A stretch of 14,343 nt of DNA from Acidiferrobacterales bacterium (GTDB lineage: Bacteria > Pseudomonadota > Gammaproteobacteria > Acidiferrobacterales > Sulfurifustaceae). Under the pieces are notes generated by a model, which saw nothing but the letters and a program-made list of their open reading frames with translations, was not told the origin of the DNA and made no database searches. Shown in pieces: positions 1-6,572 of the stretch. Position numbers and translations under genes: made by a program. The stretch covers positions 1 through 14,343 of the forward strand of contig WGFP01000155.1 of NCBI GenBank assembly GCA_015492195.1, written 5' to 3'. The stretch's first letter is position 1. Each line of letters opens with the position of its first letter.

Positions 1-668
1 ATCGCGATGGCATCCTCGCCGGAGTCGGCCAGCACGTGAAATTCATGCGAGAGGTTTCCGCCGATGGCGCCGGTGGCGGCCGCCACGGCGCGGAATTCCA
101 GACCGACGCGTTGGAAGATCCGTGAATAGGTGGCGTGCATCCGTTCGTAGGTTTCCTTCAATGAGGCCTCATCAATATGAAATGAGTAGGCGTCCTTCAT
201 CAGGAACTCGCGCGCACGCATCACGCCGAAACGCGGACGGATCTCATCGCGGAATTTGGTCTGGATCTGGTAGAAGTTCGCGGGCAGCTGGCGGTAGCTC
301 TTGATCTCGCGGCGGACGAGGTCCGTGATTACCTCCTCGTGGGTGGGACCGAAACAGAAATCCCGCTCATGCCGGTCCTTGAGTCGCAACAATTCCGGGC
401 CGTATTCGTCCCAGCGCCCGGACTCTTGCCACAACTCCGCCGGTTGCACCGCGGGCATCAGCACTTCCTGGGCGGAGGCTGCGTCCATCTCCTCGCGCAC
501 GATGTTTTCCACTTTGCGCAGCACGCGCAGTCCCAGCGGCAGCCACGTGTACAGCCCCGCCGCCAATTTGCGGATGAGCCCTGCGCGCAGCATGAGCTTG
601 TGGCTGAGGACCTCCGCGTCGGCGGGGGTTTCCTTGACGGTGGAAAGGAGATATCGGGACGTGCGCAT
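1..668 (-). CDS. proS: Prolyl-tRNA synthetase, N-terminal part (cut by window edge)
   Basis: ProRS charges tRNA-Pro with proline in the cytoplasm. About 222 residues are visible out of the roughly 570 usual for the bacterial form. The N-terminus reads MRTSRYLLSTVKETPADAEV, typical of bacterial ProS. It is followed by the class II catalytic core: a motif 1 region around residues 40-70 (LPLGLRVLRKVENIVREEM), GPTHEEVITDL near residue 110, and motif 2 with FRDEIRPRFGVMRAREFLMK near residues 145-165. The insertion (INS/editing) domain and anticodon-binding domain lie beyond base 1. The ATG at 668-666 is preceded by an AGAGG ribosome-binding site five bases upstream, which fixes the start. No partner gene lies close upstream, so it probably has its own promoter in 669-960. 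Identification is secure; the gene is partial only because of the window edge. Confidence 0.97.
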   Translation of the reverse strand, partial: MRTSRYLLSTVKETPADAEVLSHKLMLRAGLIRKLAAGLYTWLPLGLRVLRKVENIVREEMDAASAQEVLMPAVQPAELWQESGRWDEYGPELLRLKDRHERDFCFGPTHEEVITDLVRREIKSYRQLPANFYQIQTKFRDEIRPRFGVMRAREFLMKDAYSFHIDEASLKETYERMHATYSRIFQRVGLEFRAVAAATGAIGGNLSHEFHVLADSGEDAIA

Positions 669-1237
669 CACAACCTCTTTTTATTGGATTTCTCGAGTTT
701 CGGAAAATCGGAAAGTAGGGATTATGCCTGATAAGCAGGGGATTTTTCAGCTTTTTGCCGGGCAACCCCCCGCTCGCGCGGCTTTGAGGTGTGCTTTCGG
801 ATCGCCCGGCGCTACCATAAAACCCCAACAATACCGCGGCAGGCGGTCAAGACCACGGGCGGGGAAATGGTTACCGGAGAAGTGGTTGTGGAGTACCCTA
901 TCACAAGGTTCGAGTGCCGGGTTTGCAGCAGCGGGTGAGGGAGGACTGATCGGTATGTCCAGATCTGGAAAAATTGTCCATATATGGAAACAACCTGCCC
1001 ATATATTGAAAACTTTTTCCATTATTGGAAAAGTTTTCCAATAGTTAAATTGAACGCAAGTTTCAATGTAAGGTAGGTCAAGTAAGACGACGCCGGCCTA
1101 GATTAAAGTATAAAAGGGCTATGACCTACTGCTGTCATAAATACTGATTCACTGTGTTAATGATTGGGTTCACGTTCTAACGAACCGATGCCCCTTCGTA
1201 ATCCAGATCAAATTCATTTTTGGGAGTTCGCTGCTGC
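669..1237. other. Intergenic region between proS and an unrecognised gene
   Basis: This 569-bp stretch lies between the divergent starts of proS and the gene at 1238. Up to about 955 it is GC-rich like the neighbouring genes, and I see no convincing protein in it; open frames there look like shadows. From about 955 the composition becomes AT-rich. Two structures stand out: the four tandem palindromes at 966-1040 (separate entry) and an 8-bp inverted repeat GTAGGTCA (1073-1080) / TGACCTAC (1122-1129), whose arms are 41 bp apart. Between and after these arms are AT-rich stretches (TTAAAGTATAAAAG, 1103-1116) that could hold a promoter for the plus-strand gene. No promoter can be assigned firmly. 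Confidence 0.5.
966..1040. promoter_or_regulatory. Four tandem palindromic operator-like repeats
   Basis: Four imperfect palindromes follow each other: TGGAAAAATTGTCCA (966-980), TGGAAACAACCTGCCCA (985-1001), TTGAAAACTTTTTCCA (1006-1021) and TGGAAAAGTTTTCCA (1026-1040). They are separated by four-base linkers TATA, TATA and TTAT, so their starts are 19, 21 and 20 bases apart, close to two helical turns. The fourth is a perfect palindrome around its central G. Read in the other phase, the linkers become centres of TCCA-N4-TGGA type sites. This is the layout expected for cooperative binding of a dimeric repressor. No regulator gene is adjacent. The likely target is the gene at 1238 or proS at 668. 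The regulator is unknown; an Xre/HipB-like protein is only a guess. Confidence 0.6.
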
Positions 1238-1840
1238 ATGTTTAAGAAACATTCAACAATTTTTAAGAAATATTTATTAATTCTCGCCTATGAGGAGCGG
1301 AATGCCAGAAGCGTGGCGCTCCTGATAAGGGCCCTGATAAGGGCCAGCCACCCACCACCTGCCTGGCATTATTTGATACCTTTCAAGTTTGTATTTGAAT
1401 TTTTGTCTGCAAGGCGGGAAATTAGAAAGTTTTCTATGGATTTCCTATTTCTAAGAAAGCTGGTTCTTGATGCGGCTCGTGATATAGGAGAAGGCGGGAA
1501 CAGGCAGGTCAGAGATGCCGAGGTAGAGGGGAGCATCAGGAAGTGGTGTTCGTCCAACAAGCTGTATTCTGAAAGCATGCACCAAAAACAATTGGCCCTG
1601 GCCGCTCTACTTTTCGATCACTATTCAGCCCTGCTCAAGGCGGAAGGCAAGAGTTATGAGTCACTGATAAGGGGTGCCTATAAGACCCGTGCCGGCTACG
1701 AATCTTTTCTTCGAAAACTTACCGCAGCGGAGAGAGAAATAGATCAAGCCGTTGTAGAAATGAGGGGCGGTGACGCCGGGCTACGGGCACAGATATCGAT
1801 TAAACAGCAGGCAATAAATACCATCAGGGAAAAACAGTAA
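1238..1840 (+). CDS. Hypothetical protein of about 200 residues, not recognised
   Basis: I do not recognise this family. The frame opens with a TTG at 1220, but ATG at 1238 is a better start: GGGAG lies 11 bases before it, and it gives a basic start MFKKHSTIFKKYLLIL. The N-terminal third is rich in Leu, Arg and aromatic residues (residues 40-75 include WHYLIPFKFVFEFL) and could be an amphipathic or membrane-associated segment. The C-terminal half (about 110-200) is charged, Ala/Glu/Lys/Arg-rich and probably alpha-helical, possibly coiled-coil. There is no signal peptide or enzymatic motif that I can see. Codon use is more AT-rich than in the flanking genes, which hints at horizontal origin. 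It stands alone between proS and a minus-strand gene, downstream of the tandem palindromes. Real coding is likely from its length, but unproven. Confidence 0.6.
   Translation: MFKKHSTIFKKYLLILAYEERNARSVALLIRALIRASHPPPAWHYLIPFKFVFEFLSARREIRKFSMDFLFLRKLVLDAARDIGEGGNRQVRDAEVEGSIRKWCSSNKLYSESMHQKQLALAALLFDHYSALLKAEGKSYESLIRGAYKTRAGYESFLRKLTAAEREIDQAVVEMRGGDAGLRAQISIKQQAINTIREKQ
1322..1345 (+). repeat. Perfect 12-bp tandem duplication inside the unknown gene
   Basis: The 12-mer CTGATAAGGGCC occurs twice head to tail (1322-1333 and 1334-1345). It keeps the frame and makes the protein read LIRALIRA. Identity of the two units suggests a recent slippage event or a conserved repeat. Confidence 0.85.
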
Positions 1841-2191
1841 AAGGGGTTACTGCTGTCCCATATAATAATTACGAAAGCGCATTGAATGCTATTCTATTAT
1901 TCCAGTGATTGCATGGTGTTGAACCGCACATGGACATGAAGTTCCACTTTAAACTGCATGACTCCGACGAAGTTTGAACGTTATCGTCAACCTAGCCCAT
2001 AACGAGGTGTCCGTTTTATTGGGGCGAGATCAGAGGGATTAAACTTTAGGCATTCTGCTAAGATTCCGGGGTCGGGACTTTCAACAACGCATCTTGTGAA
2101 AGCCGTAACAGAAGTTAAGCGGACCGTGAGCGGCGGCAGTTCTTGCCCGGCCCCATGAGGGCCTGCAACCGTTTTGGGTGTGCGACCCTGG
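1841..2191. other. Non-coding gap with no recognisable gene
   Basis: About 350 bp lie between the 3' ends of the unknown plus-strand gene and the minus-strand DUF302 lipoprotein gene. No open frame here looks like a protein. There is a small GC hairpin (GGCCC, loop CATGA, GGGCC; 2149-2163) without a T-run, so it is not a clear terminator. Around 2005-2040 the sequence GGTGTCCGTTTTATTGGGGC resembles the sort of sequence seen at insertion-sequence ends, but I find no matching second end or transposase. Confidence 0.45.
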
Positions 2192-2692
2192 TTATTGAAT
2201 GTTCAGCGCCTCACGAATGATGCCGTCCAGCAAATCGTCCACGGCCTTGAGTGAGGCCTTCGATGCAGCGGTATCTCCCTCTTGCAGTGGACGTTGATAG
2301 GCCACATACACCTTCTTCGGCTCATCCTTAGTGACGTAAATCACGATCGTATAGGGACAAAAGACGATGTTATGCGGGTCGGCCTCCATGGTCTTGCGCG
2401 AGATGACGGCACTGCAGAACGAAAATGCCTGGGCCTGATCCTCGCCATGAAAGATCTTCTTTGTCGTGTCGAGATCCTTGCCGGTGCGGTCGAGCATCTT
2501 GGCGATGTGGGAGGTGTCGTTTATGACCAAACCACGATCGGCGATGACAATCATGATGTCTTGTTTCACGTCCTCGAACTTGCCTTCGGTCACATACCGC
2601 TTTGTGTATTCCGGCATTGCAGGTCGTTCGGGTGATGTACAGCCTGCGAGCATGATAAGGGAGATCAGCATAAGGATGGTTGCGCGCATCAT
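2192..2692 (-). CDS. DUF302-family lipoprotein
   Basis: A 166-residue protein with a lipoprotein signal peptide: hydrophobic residues 4-15, then lipobox LAGC with Cys18 as the lipidation site. The mature part resembles the DUF302 domain, whose molecular function is not established. It reads VTEGKFEDVKQDIMIVIADR at about 34-53, then the region around HIAKMLDRTGKDL, and the strand-rich FCPYTIVIYVTKDEPKKVYV near 111-130. Family members are small exported or cytoplasmic proteins often found in sulfur oxidisers and other proteobacteria. Two ATGs are adjacent (2692 and 2689); CCGGAG sits about eight bases before the first, which I chose. It follows the ROK kinase gene by 83 bp on the same strand, so co-transcription is possible but not shown. 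Confidence 0.82.
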   Translation of the reverse strand: MMRATILMLISLIMLAGCTSPERPAMPEYTKRYVTEGKFEDVKQDIMIVIADRGLVINDTSHIAKMLDRTGKDLDTTKKIFHGEDQAQAFSFCSAVISRKTMEADPHNIVFCPYTIVIYVTKDEPKKVYVAYQRPLQEGDTAASKASLKAVDDLLDGIIREALNIQ

Positions 2693-2775
2693 ATGTTCTT
2701 CTCCGGACGGATCGTTTAAGGGGGCGGCGTGACCGACATCTTACAACAATTAAGCCGAGAATCGAAAACCGGCGC

Positions 2776-3768
2776 TTATTCAGCGGGAGACCAGAGTTGC
2801 GCGGCCCCGCGCACGCCGGAACTGTCGCCATGGGTGTTGGGCAGGATCGGTGTTTTTAGTTCATCATTGGTCGCTCCCGACATCCTCGGCAACTGCTCCT
2901 TGCGTTGCTCTACCTCCTCCATCCCTGGGGTCGTGTCTCCCGCGACATTCGCACATCCATGTGCAGCAAATACATGACGGGCAACATGTTCGCGGCCTTC
3001 GGTGTACAGCCGTTCGATATTGGACATGCCGCCGCCCAGTACCACGACGTCGGGGTCGAGAATGTTGATGACGCCGGCCAGCGCCCTGCCGAAACGTTCG
3101 AGCAACCGTTGCACGGCTTCTTCAGCAAGTGCGTCGCCTTTTTGTGCACGCGCCACGATGCCATGGGCTTCCAATGCCGGGTCGCCGCCCAGGGATTGAT
3201 AGTCGCGTGCGAACCCCGGCCCCGAGATCAGGGTTTCCACGCAGCCGCGTCGGCCGCAGTAACAGGCGGGACCGTCCGGTTCCAACACGTTATGACCCCA
3301 CTCTCCGGCAATGTGTTGCGGGCCTTCGTGCAGTCTGCCGTGAAACACGATGCCGCCGCCGACGCCGGTGCCCATGATGACGCCGAACACGACCGTATGG
3401 TTTTTGCCGGCGCCGTCCAACGCCTCGGAGAGCGTGAAACAATTGGCATCGTTGGCCATGCGTACCGGTCGCTCAAGCCGCCTCTCGAGGTCTTTGAGAA
3501 TCGGTTTGCCGATCAGGCAGGTGGTGTTGGAATTTTTGAGTGAGCCGGTGCGCGTGGAGATCGCCCCCGGCGTGCCGATGCCGACACGACATGGTTTTTT
3601 GGTTTGACGCTCAAGATTGCGCACCAGATCACCGATGTTCGTGAGAATGGCTTCATAGCCCTGCGCCGCCGGCGTGGGTCGGCGTTCCCGGCACAGGATG
3701 TTACCCGCGCCGTCCATCACAATGCCCTCGGTCTTGGTGCCGCCGAGGTCAATGCCAATGCGAAGCAC
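2776..3768 (-). CDS. ROK-family sugar kinase (fructokinase/glucokinase type) with in-frame repeat insertion
   Basis: This is an ATP-dependent sugar kinase of the ROK (repressor, ORF, kinase) family, 330 residues. The phosphate-binding motif IDLGGTKTEG is at residues 6-15, NDAN with the likely catalytic Asp107 at 106-109, and GTGVGGGIV at about 133-141. The ROK zinc site is GEWGHN (155-160) followed by CYCGRRGC (169-176). The C-terminal signature HGDSSGVRGAAQLW is at 313-326. Residues 268-300 do not belong to the fold: they are encoded by a 99-bp dispersed repeat inserted between VF and NDELKTPIL. Without them the protein would be 297 residues, a normal ROK length. The start is GTG at 3768-3766, overlapping the TAG of the upstream amidotransferase gene by one base (TAGTG), so translation is probably coupled. 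Whether the kinase still works is uncertain; the insertion lies in a surface-like region before the last helix. Confidence 0.93.
   Translation of the reverse strand: MLRIGIDLGGTKTEGIVMDGAGNILCRERRPTPAAQGYEAILTNIGDLVRNLERQTKKPCRVGIGTPGAISTRTGSLKNSNTTCLIGKPILKDLERRLERPVRMANDANCFTLSEALDGAGKNHTVVFGVIMGTGVGGGIVFHGRLHEGPQHIAGEWGHNVLEPDGPACYCGRRGCVETLISGPGFARDYQSLGGDPALEAHGIVARAQKGDALAEEAVQRLLERFGRALAGVINILDPDVVVLGGGMSNIERLYTEGREHVARHVFAAHGCANVAGDTTPGMEEVEQRKEQLPRMSGATNDELKTPILPNTHGDSSGVRGAAQLWSPAE
2869..2967. repeat. Dispersed 99-bp repeat, copy 1 (inside the ROK kinase gene)
   Basis: Aligned by eye with 5240-5338 in the same orientation. The core 2883-2965 matches 5254-5336 at about 75 of 83 positions without gaps. 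The core starts TCCTCGGCAACTGC and ends with a CACATCCATGTGCA segment. Outside the core the similarity fades within about 15 bases on the left. The 99-bp length is divisible by three and all six codon-phase stops are avoided in the kinase frame, so the gene stays open. Confidence 0.88.
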
Positions 3769-4469
3769 TAGGTGAGACCTTGAATCCAGCGATGATAAAG
3801 TTTATCGGCGACGCCTTGCATCCGGCGCACGCGCGCTTCGAGATCGACCGCCATCTCCTGCGGACTCTGTACCGTGGCGCAGGTGTTTTCAAGCTCGTCC
3901 GCCCCGAGGCGCGCCCACTCCCGCACCATGTCGGCGGTCATTTCCACGTGACACTGAAGCGCCAGGATCTTGCCGGTCACAAAGGCCTGGTTCGGGCAGT
4001 CACGGCTTTCGAGGATGCGGCTTGCGCCTTCCGGAATGGAAAAGGTCTCGCCGTGCCAGTGAAATGCCTCGAATTCACGCGGCAGATCGTTCAGCCAGTC
4101 CGCGGCGGCGGCGTTGTCCACGCGATTGACCGGCAGCCAGCCGATCTCGCGCACCGGGTTGCGGGTGATCGCGCCGCCCAGTGCTTTGCTGATGAGTTGT
4201 CCGCCGAGGCAGTGGCCGAGCACGGGCAGCTCGGCATCGACCGCCCGTTGAATCAAGCTAATAAGCGGCGGAATCCAGGGAAGATCGTCGTTGACGCTCA
4301 TGGGGCCGCCCATGAGCACAAGGCCGGAAATTCCGTCTATGCTTGAGGGAACGGGTTCGTTCTGATCAATCCGGATGAGGCGATGAGGAAGGGCCTTGTG
4401 CGCAAGAAAATCGGCAAAATACCCCGGGCCCTCCTGGGGCGCGTGCCGGAATATCAGAATTTCTTTCAT
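3768..4469 (-). CDS. Type 1 glutamine amidotransferase (GMP synthase-like GATase domain protein)
   Basis: A 233-residue stand-alone class I glutamine amidotransferase, the type that hydrolyses glutamine or acts on a gamma-glutamyl substrate. The catalytic triad is visible: Cys87 in the nucleophile elbow LGHCLGGQ, and His174 with Glu176 in ALQCHVEMT. The oxyanion-side motif LVLMGGPMSV lies at 50-59, and WHGETFSIPEGA at 138-149 is typical of the GATase1_GMP_synthase-like subfamily. No synthetase domain is attached, so it is not GuaA. Its true substrate cannot be told from sequence. The ATG at 4469 lacks a strong ribosome-binding site. The gene is divergent from the aspartic protease gene (about 40 bp between starts) and overlaps the kinase gene by one base, forming a two-gene unit. 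Confidence 0.92.
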   Translation of the reverse strand: MKEILIFRHAPQEGPGYFADFLAHKALPHRLIRIDQNEPVPSSIDGISGLVLMGGPMSVNDDLPWIPPLISLIQRAVDAELPVLGHCLGGQLISKALGGAITRNPVREIGWLPVNRVDNAAAADWLNDLPREFEAFHWHGETFSIPEGASRILESRDCPNQAFVTGKILALQCHVEMTADMVREWARLGADELENTCATVQSPQEMAVDLEARVRRMQGVADKLYHRWIQGLT

Positions 4470-4511
4470 GCGTGGATTGTATAGTCACATAGCCGACAGA
4501 GGAACATGGGT

Positions 4512-5168
4512 ATGCGTGGCATTTTCAGCCAGCTGATCGTCGGCATCCTGCTTTTCCTGCCTTCGCCGTGGAGCGACGCGGCGAATAAAATCGCCCTTCA
4601 TGCGCTTTTCAAGGACAAGGCCATTTTGATGGTAGACGGCGCGCGGCGGGTGCTCGCCAAAGGCCAGACGAGCCCCGAGGGCGTGAAACTGCTCGGCACG
4701 GATACCCAGGCGGAAGAGGCGGAGATTGAATTTAACGGCAAGCGCGAAGTGCTGAAACTCGGCGTGGTGATCGCCGGGTTCACGCAATCCAACAAGGGCA
4801 GTGTCACCCTGTGGGCGGAACCGAGCGGCCATTATTTTGCCGACGGATGGATCAACGGCGTGGCGGTGCGTTTTATGGTGGACACCGGCGCCACCGCGAT
4901 CGCCATGAACAGCCGCGTGGCAAAACGCATCGGGCTTGATTACAAGAAAATCGGTCGTCGCGGTTTTGCCAATACCGCGTCGGGCATTGTGCGCACCTAC
5001 AATCTGAAGCTGAACAGCGTCAAGGTGGGAGGCATCACCCTCTATAACGTGGACGCCGGGGTGATCGAGGGCAATTTCCCGGTGGAGGTCCTGCTCGGCA
5101 TGTCATTCCTCGGACGCCTGGACATCAGGCGCGACGGTCAGAAGATGGAGCTGATCCAGAAGTACTAG
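4512..5168 (+). CDS. Retropepsin-like aspartic protease (TIGR02281-type, clan AA)
   Basis: A predicted periplasmic or membrane-anchored aspartic protease of the bacterial retropepsin-like group. Counting from ATG 4512 it has 218 residues. An N-terminal hydrophobic segment (IVGILLFLPSPWSDA) looks like a signal peptide or anchor. The protease domain occupies about 100-215, with the catalytic motif VRFMVDTGATAIAMN (Asp124 by this start), a flap-like region near RRGFANTASGIVRTY, and the closing LLGMSFLGRLDIRRDG. Like retropepsins it carries one DTG and would have to dimerise. ATG 4506 also opens the frame, but AGAGGAA at 4498-4504 is too close to it and well placed for ATG 4512. Substrates are unknown. 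The last 18 codons reappear at 6357-6413. Confidence 0.9.
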   Translation: MRGIFSQLIVGILLFLPSPWSDAANKIALHALFKDKAILMVDGARRVLAKGQTSPEGVKLLGTDTQAEEAEIEFNGKREVLKLGVVIAGFTQSNKGSVTLWAEPSGHYFADGWINGVAVRFMVDTGATAIAMNSRVAKRIGLDYKKIGRRGFANTASGIVRTYNLKLNSVKVGGITLYNVDAGVIEGNFPVEVLLGMSFLGRLDIRRDGQKMELIQKY

Positions 5169-5627
5169 CACCCATCTCAAAATACCATCCAGCCCCCCGG
5201 CGCCCTGGAACAAACGCAGAGATCGCAAAGGTCGCGGGCGGTCGCTTGCGGCTTCCTCGGCAACTGCTTCTTGCGTTGCTCTACCTCCTTCATCCCTGGA
5301 GTCGTGCCTCTTGCGACACTCGCACATCCCTGTGCATTGCAGGATGCGCCAGAGCGACCCTTGGCGTGCTTGGCGTTGTTTCCGGGGCATGGGAGGCTTG
5401 GTTCGACAATATCTAATTTTGGAAGACAGGCTCTATCCAGTTGTTAATACAGCATATGTGCAGAACGATTGATCCGTTATTGACCTATTGCGTACCTCAT
5501 TTTAGCCTAGGAGCTACTACCCGCCCAGCTGATTGTTGAAAGCTCATGGTACAGCATACAGGGAAGTAATTTATAACAAAGGTATTCCAAATTAATCCCA
5601 TGTATTTACAAAAATAATGGAGGCGCT
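5169..5627. other. Intergenic region carrying repeat copy 2
   Basis: 459 bp between the protease and the lipoprotein gene. The left part is GC-rich and contains repeat copy 2 (5240-5338), preceded by a simple motif, CGCAGAGATCGCAAAGG, of the sort often scattered through proteobacterial genomes. From about 5400 the sequence is AT-richer, up to the GGAGG ribosome-binding site of the next gene at 5618-5622. No protein, tRNA or terminator is evident. A promoter for the lipoprotein gene is expected in 5500-5610, but I cannot assign its boxes. Confidence 0.5.
5240..5338. repeat. Dispersed 99-bp repeat, copy 2 (intergenic)
   Basis: Same-orientation partner of 2869-2967; the central 83 bp differ at about eight positions, mostly transitions. 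Here it lies in non-coding DNA, so this may be the normal setting of the element and the kinase copy the exceptional one. It encodes no transposase. The ends show no obvious terminal inverted repeat, so how it moves is unknown. Confidence 0.85.
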
Positions 5628-6329
5628 ATGAATAAGAATGGAGCCGTTGCCCAGCGCAATATAATTGGCGGAATGATCCTCGTTCTGGCGACTGCACTGG
5701 TCGCTTGTGATCCACCACAAATCCGACAATTTGAAGCCACACCGGAACACATATGTCCGAGCTGCAGTGACGTTAACGTGGTATGGGAAGTCGAGCCGCA
5801 TGATAGGGCAACCCAAGTTATTACCGGTTCACCTGAAACCGCACCACCTATTGGCAATGTGACGCCCTCCGGCAGCACCAGTCGCCGGATATGCGCCACG
5901 ACCACGTTAACTCTTACCTCCCGCTTTGGCGACGATGACCCGGCCACCGCCTCCGCCACCGTGACGGCACTGCCACCGGGCGGGATCGACGCCAACCTCG
6001 ATCTTGAACGGACTTGCGATGGGCGCGGTGCCTTTACCGGATGGCGTGGTACCGAACCGGCAACACGCTGGGCACGTGAGCTTGTCGTGACACGCGTGAC
6101 CAATTCCTCCGGCTATGATGTATGGCTTAGCCATAATGGGTTTGGTCAACTGCTAAGAAACGGCGCCACCGCGGATTGGCCTCACGTCACACCTGTCGGT
6201 TTATGGGAGGCTTCTTATCGCGGGTTGGGTGTCTTTGGCTGTGCCACCACCGGTTCCACCAGACCCACACCCGGTTTTCGTGAGGCACCGATCAACCTGT
6301 TCTTGCGCATGCAGGTGGAGTGTCCGTAG
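5628..6329 (+). CDS. Putative lipoprotein with Ig-like N-terminal part, unknown function
   Basis: A 233-residue protein that I do not recognise. It starts at ATG 5628 behind a good GGAGG box (5618-5622). The N-terminus has a hydrophobic stretch (IIGGMILVLATALVAC) ending in lipobox LVAC with Cys27, so it is probably lipidated and faces the periplasm or cell surface. Residues 31-115 look like a bacterial Ig-like module: IRQFEATPEHICPSCSDVNV then VWEVEP, with Cys43/Cys46, and a later strand TLTLTSRFGDDDPATASATV. Residues 125-233 are rich in Trp and Gly with several Cys. No enzyme motif is seen. It stops with TAG at 6327-6329. In the same frame just after, a relic of an aspartic protease tail follows. 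Confidence 0.75.
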   Translation: MNKNGAVAQRNIIGGMILVLATALVACDPPQIRQFEATPEHICPSCSDVNVVWEVEPHDRATQVITGSPETAPPIGNVTPSGSTSRRICATTTLTLTSRFGDDDPATASATVTALPPGGIDANLDLERTCDGRGAFTGWRGTEPATRWARELVVTRVTNSSGYDVWLSHNGFGQLLRNGATADWPHVTPVGLWEASYRGLGVFGCATTGSTRPTPGFREAPINLFLRMQVECP

Positions 6330-6353
6330 ATAACGATCGAAACCGTTGGTAGT

Positions 6354-6413
6354 GTCGAACGCCTGGGCATCAAGCGCGACGGCCAGAAGATGGAGCTGAT
6401 CCAGAAGTATTAA
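6354..6413 (+). pseudogene. 3'-end relic of a second aspartic protease gene
   Basis: Bases 6357-6413 read ERLGIKRDGQKMELIQKY followed by TAA. The end of the intact protease gene (5112-5168) encodes GRLDIRRDGQKMELIQKY. About 51 of 57 bases agree. The similarity stops sharply upstream of about 6354 and downstream of the stop codon. It is a leftover of a duplicated protease gene whose 5' part was lost or replaced. It lies in the same reading frame as the lipoprotein gene, separated from it by one TAG (6327-6329) and nine codons. Confidence 0.8.
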
Positions 6414-6489
6414 AGACGCCAAGAGAAGTGGCGCAGGGACGCGCCGATTACGGAGCTAAGGATGCAAAATTCATGGCTAACAAACAGAA

Positions 6490-6520
6490 AAACCTTTGCG
6501 TCTCCGCGTCTTTGCGTCAA
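6490..6520. repeat. Simple dispersed-type motif (CGTCT-rich)
   Basis: The stretch ACCTTTGCGTCTCCGCGTC continuing with TTTGCGTCA contains two near-identical TTTGCGTC units separated by TCCGCG. Motifs of this kind recur between genes in many proteobacteria. With one copy here I can only call it repeat-like. It resembles the reverse complement of the CGCAGAGATCGCAAAGG motif near 5213-5230. Confidence 0.4.
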
Positions 6521-6534
6521 AAATTTATTTAATC

Positions 6535-6557
6535 AAACCTTCCTTAAGAAGGTTTTT
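6535..6557. terminator. Bidirectional rho-independent terminator
   Basis: Perfect 8-bp stem AAACCTTC / GAAGGTTT with loop CTTAA. On the plus strand the stem ends in a run of five T. On the minus strand it is followed by GATTAAATAAATTTTT. It sits 15 bp after the folE2 stop codon and can end both the xseB-ispA-folE2 transcript and transcripts from the lipoprotein side. Confidence 0.75.
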
Positions 6558-6572
6558 GCGCGCGGCTCGGAA

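Noticed and set aside
981..1005. CArG-like CCATATATGG within the tandem palindromes
   Set aside because: CArG boxes are eukaryotic MADS-box sites; here it arises from the junction of two repeat units and the TATA linker.
301..1044. Long plus-strand frames opposite proS and into the intergenic region
   Set aside because: Shadow of proS on the other strand; composition and content are not protein-like.
2005..2045. Possible end of an insertion sequence (GGTGTCCGTTTTATTGGGGC)
   Set aside because: It feels like an IS-end sequence, but no transposase, partner end or target duplication is visible.
2149..2163. GGCCC-CATGA-GGGCC hairpin as a terminator
   Set aside because: Short stem and no T-run on either strand.
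2905..3543. 212-residue plus-strand frame opposite the ROK kinase
   Set aside because: Antisense shadow of a clear kinase.
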